A stretch of DNA of 64,000 nt from Opitutales bacterium (GTDB lineage: Bacteria > Verrucomicrobiota > Verrucomicrobiia > Opitutales > JABSRG01). Each line of letters opens with the position of its first letter. The first letter of the stretch is position 1. The translations under genes and the position numbers were made by a program. The notes below the pieces were generated by a model. The model did no database searches. It had not been told where the DNA came from and saw nothing but the letters and a program-made list of their open reading frames with translations. Positions 16,229-24,400 of this stretch are shown here, in pieces. The stretch covers positions 1 through 64,000 of the forward strand of contig JANQKZ010000034.1 in the NCBI GenBank assembly GCA_028280845.1. Reading direction: 5' to 3'.

Positions 16229-16715
16229 ATCTTCAACACATCGGCGGGGCTTTACCTTAGTAGAGATCATGATTGTCGTGGTCATTATCGGGTTGATCAA
16301 TGCAATCGCTCTGCCGGCTATGGCGGATATTCGCCAGCGAACTTTAGCGACAAGGATGGCCAACGACTTTCGCCTGATTAAAGATGGGATTGAGTTTGGC
16401 TTGACCGAACTGGGGTATGCCCCTCGCGATGGTTATCCCAATCGGCATCCTTCCGATCTTCAACCTTACTTACCCTCGGATGCCATGGAACGCAGCTTTA
16501 TCAATGCGACCTGGGACTGGGAAAACTGGACCGGGCGACGCCGTCAATTCGATCTGGGACTCACCCTGCGGTGGCGTGGCAATACGGGGCATAGCGCCCA
16601 GTATCGGGACGAGTTGATGACTCAGGTTGATGCCATTCTCGACGATGGTGACCTGAGTTCAGGGGTGTTCCAGAAGGAAACCCGCTTTGGCGGGTATGCG
16701 ATCATCTTTGATTAG
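16221..16715 (+). CDS. Type IV pilin-like/pseudopilin protein 2
   Basis: A 164-residue paralog of the preceding gene. It has the signal THRRG|FTLVE, the helix IMIVVVIIGLINAIALPAM and a head with ELGYAPRDGYPNRHPSDLQP. The ATG at 16221, overlapping the previous stop, is the best start; in-frame ATGs at 16206 and 16149 lie deeper in the previous gene. Both heads end in a TQVD/TEVD-ILDDGD segment, a shared signature of the pair. They may form a heterodimer at a filament tip or act in a minimal secretion apparatus encoded elsewhere (inference). Confidence 0.88.
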   Translation: MSESSTHRRGFTLVEIMIVVVIIGLINAIALPAMADIRQRTLATRMANDFRLIKDGIEFGLTELGYAPRDGYPNRHPSDLQPYLPSDAMERSFINATWDWENWTGRRRQFDLGLTLRWRGNTGHSAQYRDELMTQVDAILDDGDLSSGVFQKETRFGGYAIIFD

Positions 16716-16831
16716 GGGCTATTGGATGCCTGTTCCTTCCCGCGTTCCGGAGCGCTCTTTTCATTTAGGGATTGAACTCCTGGGGAGAATGACCATTTTG
16801 TTTGGTTTCGGTTTATTCAACCTCGGTATCT

Positions 16832-16924
16832 GGAGAGATGGCAGAGTGGTCGAATGCGCTGGTTTGCTAAACCGGTGGACCCTGTAGAGGGGTCCCGCGG
16901 GTTCGAATCCCGCTCTCTCCGCCA
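16832..16924 (+). tRNA. tRNA-Ser(GCU)
   Basis: The acceptor stem GGAGAGA/TCTCTCC closes the structure. The anticodon arm CTGGT-TTGCTAA-ACCGG places GCT at 34-36. A long variable arm (GGACCCTGTAGAGGGGTCC) is diagnostic of serine. The T arm CGGGTTCGAATCCCG is present, followed by discriminator G and an encoded CCA. It reads AGC/AGU codons. A GCCATCC...GGATGGC hairpin overlaps the 3' end (16921-16948) without a T-run. Confidence 0.97.
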
Positions 16925-17131
16925 TCCTTCGCTAAAGCTTCGGATGGCACGCCAATGGGCGCCCAGCGCTTTCTCCCGCCGTCCTGTGAGAGGGATGATA
17001 ACCCGGACTTTTGATTCAAGAAGCCTAAATCCCGGGAAGAGGACCGTTTAACCCAGGCACGCAGCTATGCGGCGTTTTGGGGATCGCCAAGACCAGTCCA
17101 TGTGCCTTGATTAGTAACAGTCGTTTACGAT

Positions 17132-19075
17132 ATGCCCAACTCCCCTCCGTCTACCGAAGCCGCCGCGGTCGAAACTCATGATCGGTTTTTTCGCGAGTTT
17201 CACCAACATGCACCGCAAATCATCGAACAAGGGCCAGCCCTCTATGACGTGTTGGCTGGGATAGGAGACCGTCAGCGCATGGCGCAGTGCATTGGCCTCC
17301 AGGCGATGGCGCGATTCCGCCTCGGGCGTACCGCCGAGGCGATTCGTTTTCTGGCGGAGTGGGAAGGTGTTTTGGACGAGCTCGATGTACCGCAGGAGAC
17401 CGTCCGCATGCTCAACTTGCGCGGCCTGCTCGCCAAGGCGGAACATGACTATCGCAAGGCGATTGGTTACTTCCGCCGTGGGTTGGAATTGTCCGATGAT
17501 TCGAGTTTACGGGTAAACTTTTGCGGCAACCTGGGGCGCATCTTCAACGATCTCGGCGACTATGGCACCGCGTCGGAGTTGTTCCTCCAGGCTCTACAGG
17601 AAGTCAAAACGAAACCGCAGCCGGCAGAATTGGCCCGCACGCTGACGAATCTGGCGGATACCTGTCACCTCCAGGATCAGCACGACCTTGCGCTACGCTA
17701 CCTCGATGAAGCCATCCCTTATGCGATCGAGACAAAATTCATTGGACTCCAGGTCCAAGTTCACCTCTTCCGCGCCCGCACGCTGGAGAAGCTCGAGCGC
17801 ATCGCCGAGCAAGGGGAAGCATTGGCCGAGGCGGGGCGATTGGTGGAAGAGAGCCCGGATCTCAAGGCAGGCTTTCTTTATCAACGCGATGTGGTGCGAA
17901 TGGAATGCGCCAAGTATGAGCTGCAACACGGTGATCAGGCGCGCGGCCAGACAGATCTCGAGACGCTGATCAGAGGCTCGCATCACCTGAGTTCTCGCGA
18001 ATATACAGACGCATGCCTCACGCTCGCAGACCATGCCGACACGGAACGTGAGCGGGCGATGGAGCTATTGCAAAGTGCCTTAGCCTCGGCCGCGGAGGGA
18101 AACTTGCGCACGGCGGAAGCGGCAGCTCATGCCGGCCTCGCCGCTCGCTTACGGACAACTGACGCAGATACCGCCTATACCCACTTAGCTTGCGCCCGGG
18201 AAATCGAACAAGCCCGCTACTCCGAGGAAAGTGCGCGCCGGCTTCAAGCCGTGGGCCTTCATCGTGAGACGCGCGAACTCCAACAGAAACTCAGCGCAGA
18301 ACAACGGGTGCGAGAAGAAACCGCCCGGCTTCTCACGGAGGTCGAAATGCAGAAAAACCGCGCCGAGGAAGCCAACCGAGCCAAAACCGCCATTCTCAGC
18401 CTCGCGGCACACGATCTCCGCAATCAGGTCGGTTCCCTCCTTCTGGGAGCCGAAACGGTGGCCCACGCCTTGGAAGAACCGGACGAGGTGCTGTCGCTGG
18501 GTGATCTCGTTGTTCTTATCATGCAATCGGGTCGAGACTTGCGGGAACTTCTCGATAGCCTTCTTGATTACGCCGCGATTCAGGAAGGGACACTCAGTTC
18601 CCGGCCGGAATCCGTGGACTTGAACGAGCTCGTCGCCCCTGTTGTCGCGACTTGGGAAAAGGCGGCGGTGAAGAAAGACCAGACGCTTGCCCTTTGCGCC
18701 TCTCGGGAGACCGCAATGCGAGTCCACGTCGATCCGGCTCGGGTGAAGCAAGTGCTACATAACCTTCTCAGTAACGCCGTGAAGTATAGTCCCAAAGGAT
18801 CGCCGCTGGAAGTCGGGGTTACCCGTAAAACGCACCAGGCCCGGCTCGAAGTTCGCGACCGTGGGCCCGGCATTCATGCCGCTGACCAAACACGCCTGTT
18901 TGCGGCCTTCCAACCACTGGACAACCGCCCGACCGGCGACGAGTCATCCACCGGCCTCGGCTTGCACATCGCCAGAGCCATCATCGAGAACGAAGGCGGC
19001 CAGATTGGTTACCAAGCCCGCGACGATGACGGCGGCGGAAGCATTTTTTGGGTCGAATTACCCTTGACCATGTAA
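17132..19075 (+). CDS. Cytoplasmic TPR-histidine kinase 1
   Basis: A 647-residue soluble sensor kinase with no membrane segment. Residues about 1-380 are TPR-like helical repeats (AEHDYRKAIGYFRRGLELSD, FNDLGDYGTASELFLQALQE). A coiled coil leads into a HisKA domain with phospho-acceptor H427 in AAHDLRNQVGSLLLGAE. The usual Pro of the H-box is Gln. The HATPase domain has N-box RVKQVLHNLLSNAVKYSP, G1 RDRGPGI and G2 GLGLHIA. Signals probably arrive through the TPR repeats as protein contacts. Its close paralog lies at 24401. No response regulator is adjacent. Confidence 0.92.
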   Translation: MPNSPPSTEAAAVETHDRFFREFHQHAPQIIEQGPALYDVLAGIGDRQRMAQCIGLQAMARFRLGRTAEAIRFLAEWEGVLDELDVPQETVRMLNLRGLLAKAEHDYRKAIGYFRRGLELSDDSSLRVNFCGNLGRIFNDLGDYGTASELFLQALQEVKTKPQPAELARTLTNLADTCHLQDQHDLALRYLDEAIPYAIETKFIGLQVQVHLFRARTLEKLERIAEQGEALAEAGRLVEESPDLKAGFLYQRDVVRMECAKYELQHGDQARGQTDLETLIRGSHHLSSREYTDACLTLADHADTERERAMELLQSALASAAEGNLRTAEAAAHAGLAARLRTTDADTAYTHLACAREIEQARYSEESARRLQAVGLHRETRELQQKLSAEQRVREETARLLTEVEMQKNRAEEANRAKTAILSLAAHDLRNQVGSLLLGAETVAHALEEPDEVLSLGDLVVLIMQSGRDLRELLDSLLDYAAIQEGTLSSRPESVDLNELVAPVVATWEKAAVKKDQTLALCASRETAMRVHVDPARVKQVLHNLLSNAVKYSPKGSPLEVGVTRKTHQARLEVRDRGPGIHAADQTRLFAAFQPLDNRPTGDESSTGLGLHIARAIIENEGGQIGYQARDDDGGGSIFWVELPLTM

Positions 19076-19207
19076 GTCCTCCCGGGATGCGGTGTGGCTG
19101 GGTTAGGTGGAGTTGGCGTTGGTGGCCACGTTGCAAGCAACGGGCCCTACTTCAAGAAGAGGTTTTTTTTTGAATCAAACTTCGCCGGCGACACACTAGA
19201 GCCCGTT

Positions 19208-21466
19208 TCAGTAAATGCTGATAGAGCGGCGGCTAAATACATGCTTCTGCCCCTCATCTAAAAATCGGGCAACCAGGGAGTAGGATCCTGCCTTTTCCGG
19301 CAGGACCAGACGCGGGATCACCAGGCCTTGCTGCCAGGGGTTGACCCGGACCGTTTCCGTTTGTTCAAGGAGGACTTTCCCGTTCTGTTCAATCCGGACT
19401 GAAACGGTGCGCTCTACTGGCTCTCCCAGATCATTGGTTACCGTGACGGGCACCTGAACCATTTCGCCCGGAGAAAAATGGTCTTCCCATTGCTCGATAC
19501 ATAATCCTACCGGAGCAAATGCGGATTTCATTGCTTTGGCAAAATGAGGATCCAACTTCAAGGCGTTGACATCGATAAAATTATCACAAGTGGCTCCATC
19601 TGGCGGAAGCGAGTGGGCCAACCCAAAAACATGCAGCACGCCGAAACAGGTCCGGGCAGATCTCCAGAATTCAGTTAACCCTTGCAAGATGTAGGCGTAG
19701 TGTTGACGGCGCTCCTCGGCTGAAGCGTTCTCACCCAATACGGCATCGTAATAAGGTTTCGTCAGGGTGGTTGGGCTTCCGTCACGGTTGAGCCAGAAGT
19801 ATCCGTATTCATTGAGTATGCATGGCTGGTCACGGTAGTCGTTACGTTCGAGTTTATATGCGTATTGAAAGGGTGAATACAATGTTCCCGGAACTTTATC
19901 TTTGTCCTTGAGGTCAGAGAGGCGAAAGGGGCGGGCGGCCTCTACTCCCCGGGCGTTCTCGGCCTCACTTCCAGCGCGAAACCGTCCGAAATACTGGTGG
20001 GCTTCCCGGATATCCGTGGATCGCTGGGGGGGTGACCAGCCGTTGTCCCAGGGCCGGTTACTGTAATCAAGGCCTCGCACCATTTCAATGGCTGCTCCGG
20101 TTTCTTTCGACCATGTTTCATTTTGGGCATCCCAAGCCACAATGCTCGGGTGGTTCATGAGGTGCTGCATCCACCGGGCATACTCCGTGCTTAGCTTTTC
20201 TCTGGTTAGTCCTTCCGGGTAAATCCCATACTTCCGTTGAGGATCCTGGCGTTCTTTGTCAAAGTCTGCCTGGGATACGCCCTCTTTCAGCGCGTACCAT
20301 ATCGGGTATTCGGCGAACAGGGCAAAGCCTTCCTCATCGGCTATGTCATACCAGAACTCAGGGAACACACTGATACAGGTCCGGGCGGAATTCATTCCCA
20401 GGGTTTTGAAGGTCCGAAACAGGCCACGCACCCAAGTTTCGTTCCAAGGCTGGTCCCGACAGACGGGATCTTCGAAGAACCGAAACAAGGCAATATTGGT
20501 TCCCCGGAAAAAGTAGGGATTCCCGTTGAGAAGGGCTCGGTTTGTATGGGCAGGGTCCAACCGGAATCCACGCCACCCAAACCGTTCCACATGCCGGTAG
20601 GGTCCAAGCTTTATTACGGCTTTGTACAAGTGTGGGTGCTCGGGAGTCCACTCCTTCAGACCTTTTGCGGGTATTTGCTCATAAGTCACCAATTCCTGTT
20701 GGGATTCAAAAGTGACCGGATCGAGACCATGATTCATCACCACCGACCCTTCAGCGTCGTCGATCAACAATAGCCGCGCGGGATAGGTCGTCCGGCTGCC
20801 AACATGCCTTACTGTCATCTGCAGGGTAATCTGCCCTTCTTCGAATACCGGTGCCACCTGGACGGAATCGAAGTAGATATCCTCAAATAGATGGAGCTGC
20901 ACCGAGTCATAGATACCGGGGATATATCGTATCTTCTCGACCTCACCCCCGGTCGCAACAACGTCCTGGAGCGACTCAATGTGAGCGCCTACCGCAATGA
21001 CCAGTTCATTTTCCTCTCCCGCAGGTTTCAGGTATGGAGTGAGATTGACTGTGGTGGGGGAGAAGTTAATCCAGTTCTCCGCAACTTTATGGCCGTTAAG
21101 GTATATCTTTGCTCCATATTTGACCAAATTGATTTTCAAGATGGCATGAGCGGGGTCTTCTCTCACAAGGGAAAACACCTTGCGGTAGTAGAAACAATCC
21201 CTTTCCGGCACAGGAAGGCCTACGCCGGAAAATTCCGGTTCAGCCAGCTTGACGAGCCCCGGCACGGGCACTTTTCCGGGAAAAGCCGAAGGGAGCGTAT
21301 CCCACTGTCCTTCGGCAATGTCCCACGATCCGTCCAGCGAAATCACCTTTTGGATCCCTTCACCGGGGATGTTAGATTCCTGATGACCAGTATGGCCGAC
21401 CCCAGTGAGCCCAGGAATCAAAACAACCGCAATCAAGGTGGCTACCTGAATACCAATAAGCCTCAT
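19208..21466 (-). CDS. Secreted glycoside hydrolase family 2 enzyme
   Basis: A 752-residue exported beta-glycosidase (galactosidase, glucuronidase or mannosidase type). After a signal peptide come a jelly-roll sugar-binding domain (about 45-200), an Ig-like domain (about 200-300) and a TIM barrel. The barrel has the acid/base pair N449-E450 (WDAQNETW) and nucleophile E553 (ILNEYGYFW). A further Ig-like domain closes the protein. The exact substrate cannot be read from sequence. A TATAAT box lies only 7 bases before the ATG (21474-21479), which would make a nearly leaderless transcript. It converges with TPR-kinase 1. Confidence 0.9.
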   Translation of the reverse strand: MRLIGIQVATLIAVVLIPGLTGVGHTGHQESNIPGEGIQKVISLDGSWDIAEGQWDTLPSAFPGKVPVPGLVKLAEPEFSGVGLPVPERDCFYYRKVFSLVREDPAHAILKINLVKYGAKIYLNGHKVAENWINFSPTTVNLTPYLKPAGEENELVIAVGAHIESLQDVVATGGEVEKIRYIPGIYDSVQLHLFEDIYFDSVQVAPVFEEGQITLQMTVRHVGSRTTYPARLLLIDDAEGSVVMNHGLDPVTFESQQELVTYEQIPAKGLKEWTPEHPHLYKAVIKLGPYRHVERFGWRGFRLDPAHTNRALLNGNPYFFRGTNIALFRFFEDPVCRDQPWNETWVRGLFRTFKTLGMNSARTCISVFPEFWYDIADEEGFALFAEYPIWYALKEGVSQADFDKERQDPQRKYGIYPEGLTREKLSTEYARWMQHLMNHPSIVAWDAQNETWSKETGAAIEMVRGLDYSNRPWDNGWSPPQRSTDIREAHQYFGRFRAGSEAENARGVEAARPFRLSDLKDKDKVPGTLYSPFQYAYKLERNDYRDQPCILNEYGYFWLNRDGSPTTLTKPYYDAVLGENASAEERRQHYAYILQGLTEFWRSARTCFGVLHVFGLAHSLPPDGATCDNFIDVNALKLDPHFAKAMKSAFAPVGLCIEQWEDHFSPGEMVQVPVTVTNDLGEPVERTVSVRIEQNGKVLLEQTETVRVNPWQQGLVIPRLVLPEKAGSYSLVARFLDEGQKHVFSRRSISIY

Positions 21467-21473
21467 AGGTTTA

Positions 21474-21479
21474 TTATAT
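21474..21479 (-). promoter_or_regulatory. Candidate -10 box (TATAAT) directly before the GH2 start
   Basis: On the minus strand TATAAT ends 7 bases before the ATG. No good -35 element sits 17 bases upstream. If used, the mRNA would be leaderless or nearly so. Confidence 0.3.
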
Positions 21480-21648
21480 AGTTATGGTATCGCTAAAGGA
21501 AACCTAAATAACCCCCTCCGCAGTTGAGCTGCCAAAATCGAAGATCAGATCTTCTCCCGTCACGCTGTGACGAATCAGACCGGGGTCGAGAAGAGCGCGA
21601 CAAGGCCAGCACGTGTGGCCAAGGCATGATCACGGCAAATGAGCAGGT

Positions 21649-24033
21649 TCAGCTGCAACGCCGGCACTTGCGTTGCCAGAGGACGAAGCCCAGGCCGAGC
21701 AAGCCCGCGAGTAGCGCGGCGAGACGGGGTTCCGGCACGACGGCATAATCGAACCCGTTGAGCTCATTCACCGTAAAGGTATACCAACCGTTGGTGTAAT
21801 CGATTATGCCAGGGGTGTAGCTCACCCATGCATTGTCCCCGGCCCCGGTGGTTCGCTGATAGACCCCGAAAGTCGGTTCGATTGGTGTTCCGATATATAA
21901 CGACAGCGCAATGGAGAGCGAGGTATTCAAGCCGGTCGCGGCGAAAGAATAGGCGCCGAGAGCACCGTAACCCGAAACGGTCGACAGATTGAGGTCCGTC
22001 ACCGTGAGGCTGCCATTGGTGCCGGCATTTTCGTTGAGGGCCACCATGACGTCGCCGAACTGTACCCGGTCACCGCCGTTAATCCCGCTCTCGGTGCCAT
22101 CGTTGCCGGTATCGGTTTTAATGGCACTGACGGTGAAAGTGGGCACACCGGAGGGAAGACTCGTCGTGCCGCCGATGCCCACATAGCTGCCCGCCCCAAG
22201 AAAAGAAGCGGAGCTGATGGGCATGTAGCTTCCCGCTGCCGTCTGTTGCCCGGCGATGAAATTGACCGTGCCGTTGTTGGTGAACGAGGTGGTCGCGGTG
22301 AGCATGCTGTTGCCGCTGACCACCAGGTTTACCGTGCTGGCCGCATTCACGGTGGCGGTGGTGAAACTGGCAGAACCAGACTCGCTGATGTTAAAGCTGC
22401 TGGCGCCCGTATCGCCCAAATTGAGAGAGCTTGCCGAAACGGTAGAACCGGTTCCCCGAACGCTCACGATGCCGCCACTGGCGGACTCTCCGACAGTAAT
22501 ATAGTTCGAAGCTGTTGCCTGCCCCCCATTGAGCACATTGAGCTCGCCCGGACCACTGCCGCCAACGATGATATTGGCGCTCGAGAGACGCGAGTTGTTA
22601 CCACTGACCGTGACCTCGCCTGAGCCCGAAGCTCCGTTTCCGATGGTCGTATCGGCAAAGGTCGTCACCTGCGCCCCATCCAGGATGTTCAGCGAAGCTC
22701 TTCCGCCTTCGCTCAAAGTAATCCCACCGGTAATGGTTTCGAGGGTCGTGCCCGTGCCCTGCACCGTCACTTGGCCAACCGCCCCCGGATTGAGTCCGAC
22801 GAAAACGAAATGTCCGACCTCAGCCCGAGCGCCGTCGGACACGATCAGATTTCCGGTGCCGCTGTGGCCGACCAGGTAATTGTCCGAGCTGATGATAGTG
22901 GAGTTGGCTCCCTGCACCGTGATCTGGCCATCGCCGGTGGCAAAGTCTCCGAGCCTGATGACTGCTCCCTCCAGCCGACCGCCGTTCGAAACCACGGCAG
23001 TGCCCTTCCCCCTTCGGCCAACATTTGCGCTACCGTCGGTGGCGACAACGGAGGAGCCCGTGCCGTCGACCGTCAGACTGCCCTCCGAGCCTTCATCACT
23101 GCCGACTATAATACGTGAGGCTTGAACGTTACTCCCGCCCGTTACATTGAGCGTTCCCTTGCCATCATCTCCCACGTTGAGCAGGTCAGCTACGGTCACC
23201 CTTGAATTGGCGCCCTGCACGGTGAGACTTCCCGTGCTGATGCCTCCCACATCGTCGGCGATAACAATGTCATCGGTGGCGTACAGCAGACCTCCGTTGG
23301 AAACGGTGACCTGCCCGGTGCCGCCATCGCCCAGAAAAAAGTCGCGGCCGCGGAGGATCGAATTGATGCCATCAACCAGCACCGTGCCGCTGCCCGTGGG
23401 GTCATCCCCCAGATTGAACACGTCGGCAATCTCGACCAGACCACCATTTCGGATGGTGAGTGATCCGATGCCGTCGTCTCCCACAAAAATATCGTCGCTG
23501 GCCCGCAGAATGGATCCCGCACCATCAACCGTCACCGTGCCGCTGCTGGTGGCGGAGTCGCCCAACCAGATATCGACCGCTGAAGTCACGACGGCACCAC
23601 TGCTGATGTTAACCACACCGTTCCCCCCGGATCCAATGTCTTCGGAACCGAAGACCGCACTGCCTTCCGCGCCGATGTGGAAATCATTGGCCAGGTTCAG
23701 CGTCGAGCCGGCTCCGCTGATATCAACTGTCCCAGTCACGCCTGTGTTTCGACCCAGGTCCAGGTAGTGGAGGTTGAGATCGGAGCCGCCGGTGATAGTG
23801 AGTAAACCATCACTCGTCACGCCGACGACGCCGTCCGTATTGGGTGTCGTGGCCGGATCGGCATCAGCATCCCCCCCGCCCGTCCAGAAAGCAGCGTCCG
23901 TGCTCGTGGGCTCACTGCCCGTCGGACCGCTCAGGAAATCGCCACTGACGGTGATTTGTCCCTGAGCGACATGCGGCGCTGTCAGGGCGTAGAGCAAGAG
24001 TGTAAGAATGAAAAGAAGCGAGATAAGTTTCAT
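21649..24033 (-). CDS. PEP-CTERM surface protein with T5SS/PEP-CTERM-type repeats
   Basis: A 794-residue exported protein. A signal peptide (LISLLFILTLLLYALTAPHV) is followed by more than ten copies of a roughly 45-residue beta-solenoid repeat. The consensus is like GSGTVTVDGAGS-L, then VG-DG-G-L-I-NGG-V. This is the pattern of the repeats shared by autotransporter-like and PEP-CTERM proteins. The C-terminus is a sorting signal: VPEP, a hydrophobic helix (LAALLAGLLGLGFVLW) and a basic tail. An exosortase would cut and anchor it; none lies in this window. It is probably an extracellular matrix or biofilm component. The gene is GC-richer than its surroundings. Confidence 0.92.
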   Translation of the reverse strand: MKLISLLFILTLLLYALTAPHVAQGQITVSGDFLSGPTGSEPTSTDAAFWTGGGDADADPATTPNTDGVVGVTSDGLLTITGGSDLNLHYLDLGRNTGVTGTVDISGAGSTLNLANDFHIGAEGSAVFGSEDIGSGGNGVVNISSGAVVTSAVDIWLGDSATSSGTVTVDGAGSILRASDDIFVGDDGIGSLTIRNGGLVEIADVFNLGDDPTGSGTVLVDGINSILRGRDFFLGDGGTGQVTVSNGGLLYATDDIVIADDVGGISTGSLTVQGANSRVTVADLLNVGDDGKGTLNVTGGSNVQASRIIVGSDEGSEGSLTVDGTGSSVVATDGSANVGRRGKGTAVVSNGGRLEGAVIRLGDFATGDGQITVQGANSTIISSDNYLVGHSGTGNLIVSDGARAEVGHFVFVGLNPGAVGQVTVQGTGTTLETITGGITLSEGGRASLNILDGAQVTTFADTTIGNGASGSGEVTVSGNNSRLSSANIIVGGSGPGELNVLNGGQATASNYITVGESASGGIVSVRGTGSTVSASSLNLGDTGASSFNISESGSASFTTATVNAASTVNLVVSGNSMLTATTSFTNNGTVNFIAGQQTAAGSYMPISSASFLGAGSYVGIGGTTSLPSGVPTFTVSAIKTDTGNDGTESGINGGDRVQFGDVMVALNENAGTNGSLTVTDLNLSTVSGYGALGAYSFAATGLNTSLSIALSLYIGTPIEPTFGVYQRTTGAGDNAWVSYTPGIIDYTNGWYTFTVNELNGFDYAVVPEPRLAALLAGLLGLGFVLWQRKCRRCS

Positions 24034-24400
24034 TTTGTAAAAAAATGTAAAACTATGGTAATGAAAGCTTAAGACAGATATAGAATATCAAATTAGCGGC
24101 TGTCTGTCATTGCCCTGGTGCTTCATAAAACCGCTTCTTTTGTTTCATCCACCGGGATTCTTTCAGGCTTTTTTCAGACTTTCCCATTTTTCCTGATGCA
24201 GCGGAAGCAAGGTCCTCATCAGCAGAGAGACGATTCACCTGGGAGCACAAAAAAATTGGCCCTGGGCTTATCAAAATATCTATGGCGGGGGCTACAGGAT
24301 TTAGTAAGCGTCAGTTTGCCGAATACTCGCTGGGCCCGCTTCTGGAGGCGTTCTTCCATTCTCCATTGCGCACAGGTCTGGCCCATTATAGAGTCATGAG
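24034..24400. other. Divergent intergenic region between PEP-CTERM gene and TPR-kinase 2
   Basis: A region of 367 bases that must hold both promoters. It is AT-rich near 24034-24090. A 40-codon frame at 24282-24404 (ATG...TGA) overlaps the kinase start as ATGA and could be a coupled leader peptide, but its sequence resembles no known protein and it has no clear start signal. An A-run at 24249-24255 lacks a convincing hairpin. Nothing else was seen. Confidence 0.4.
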
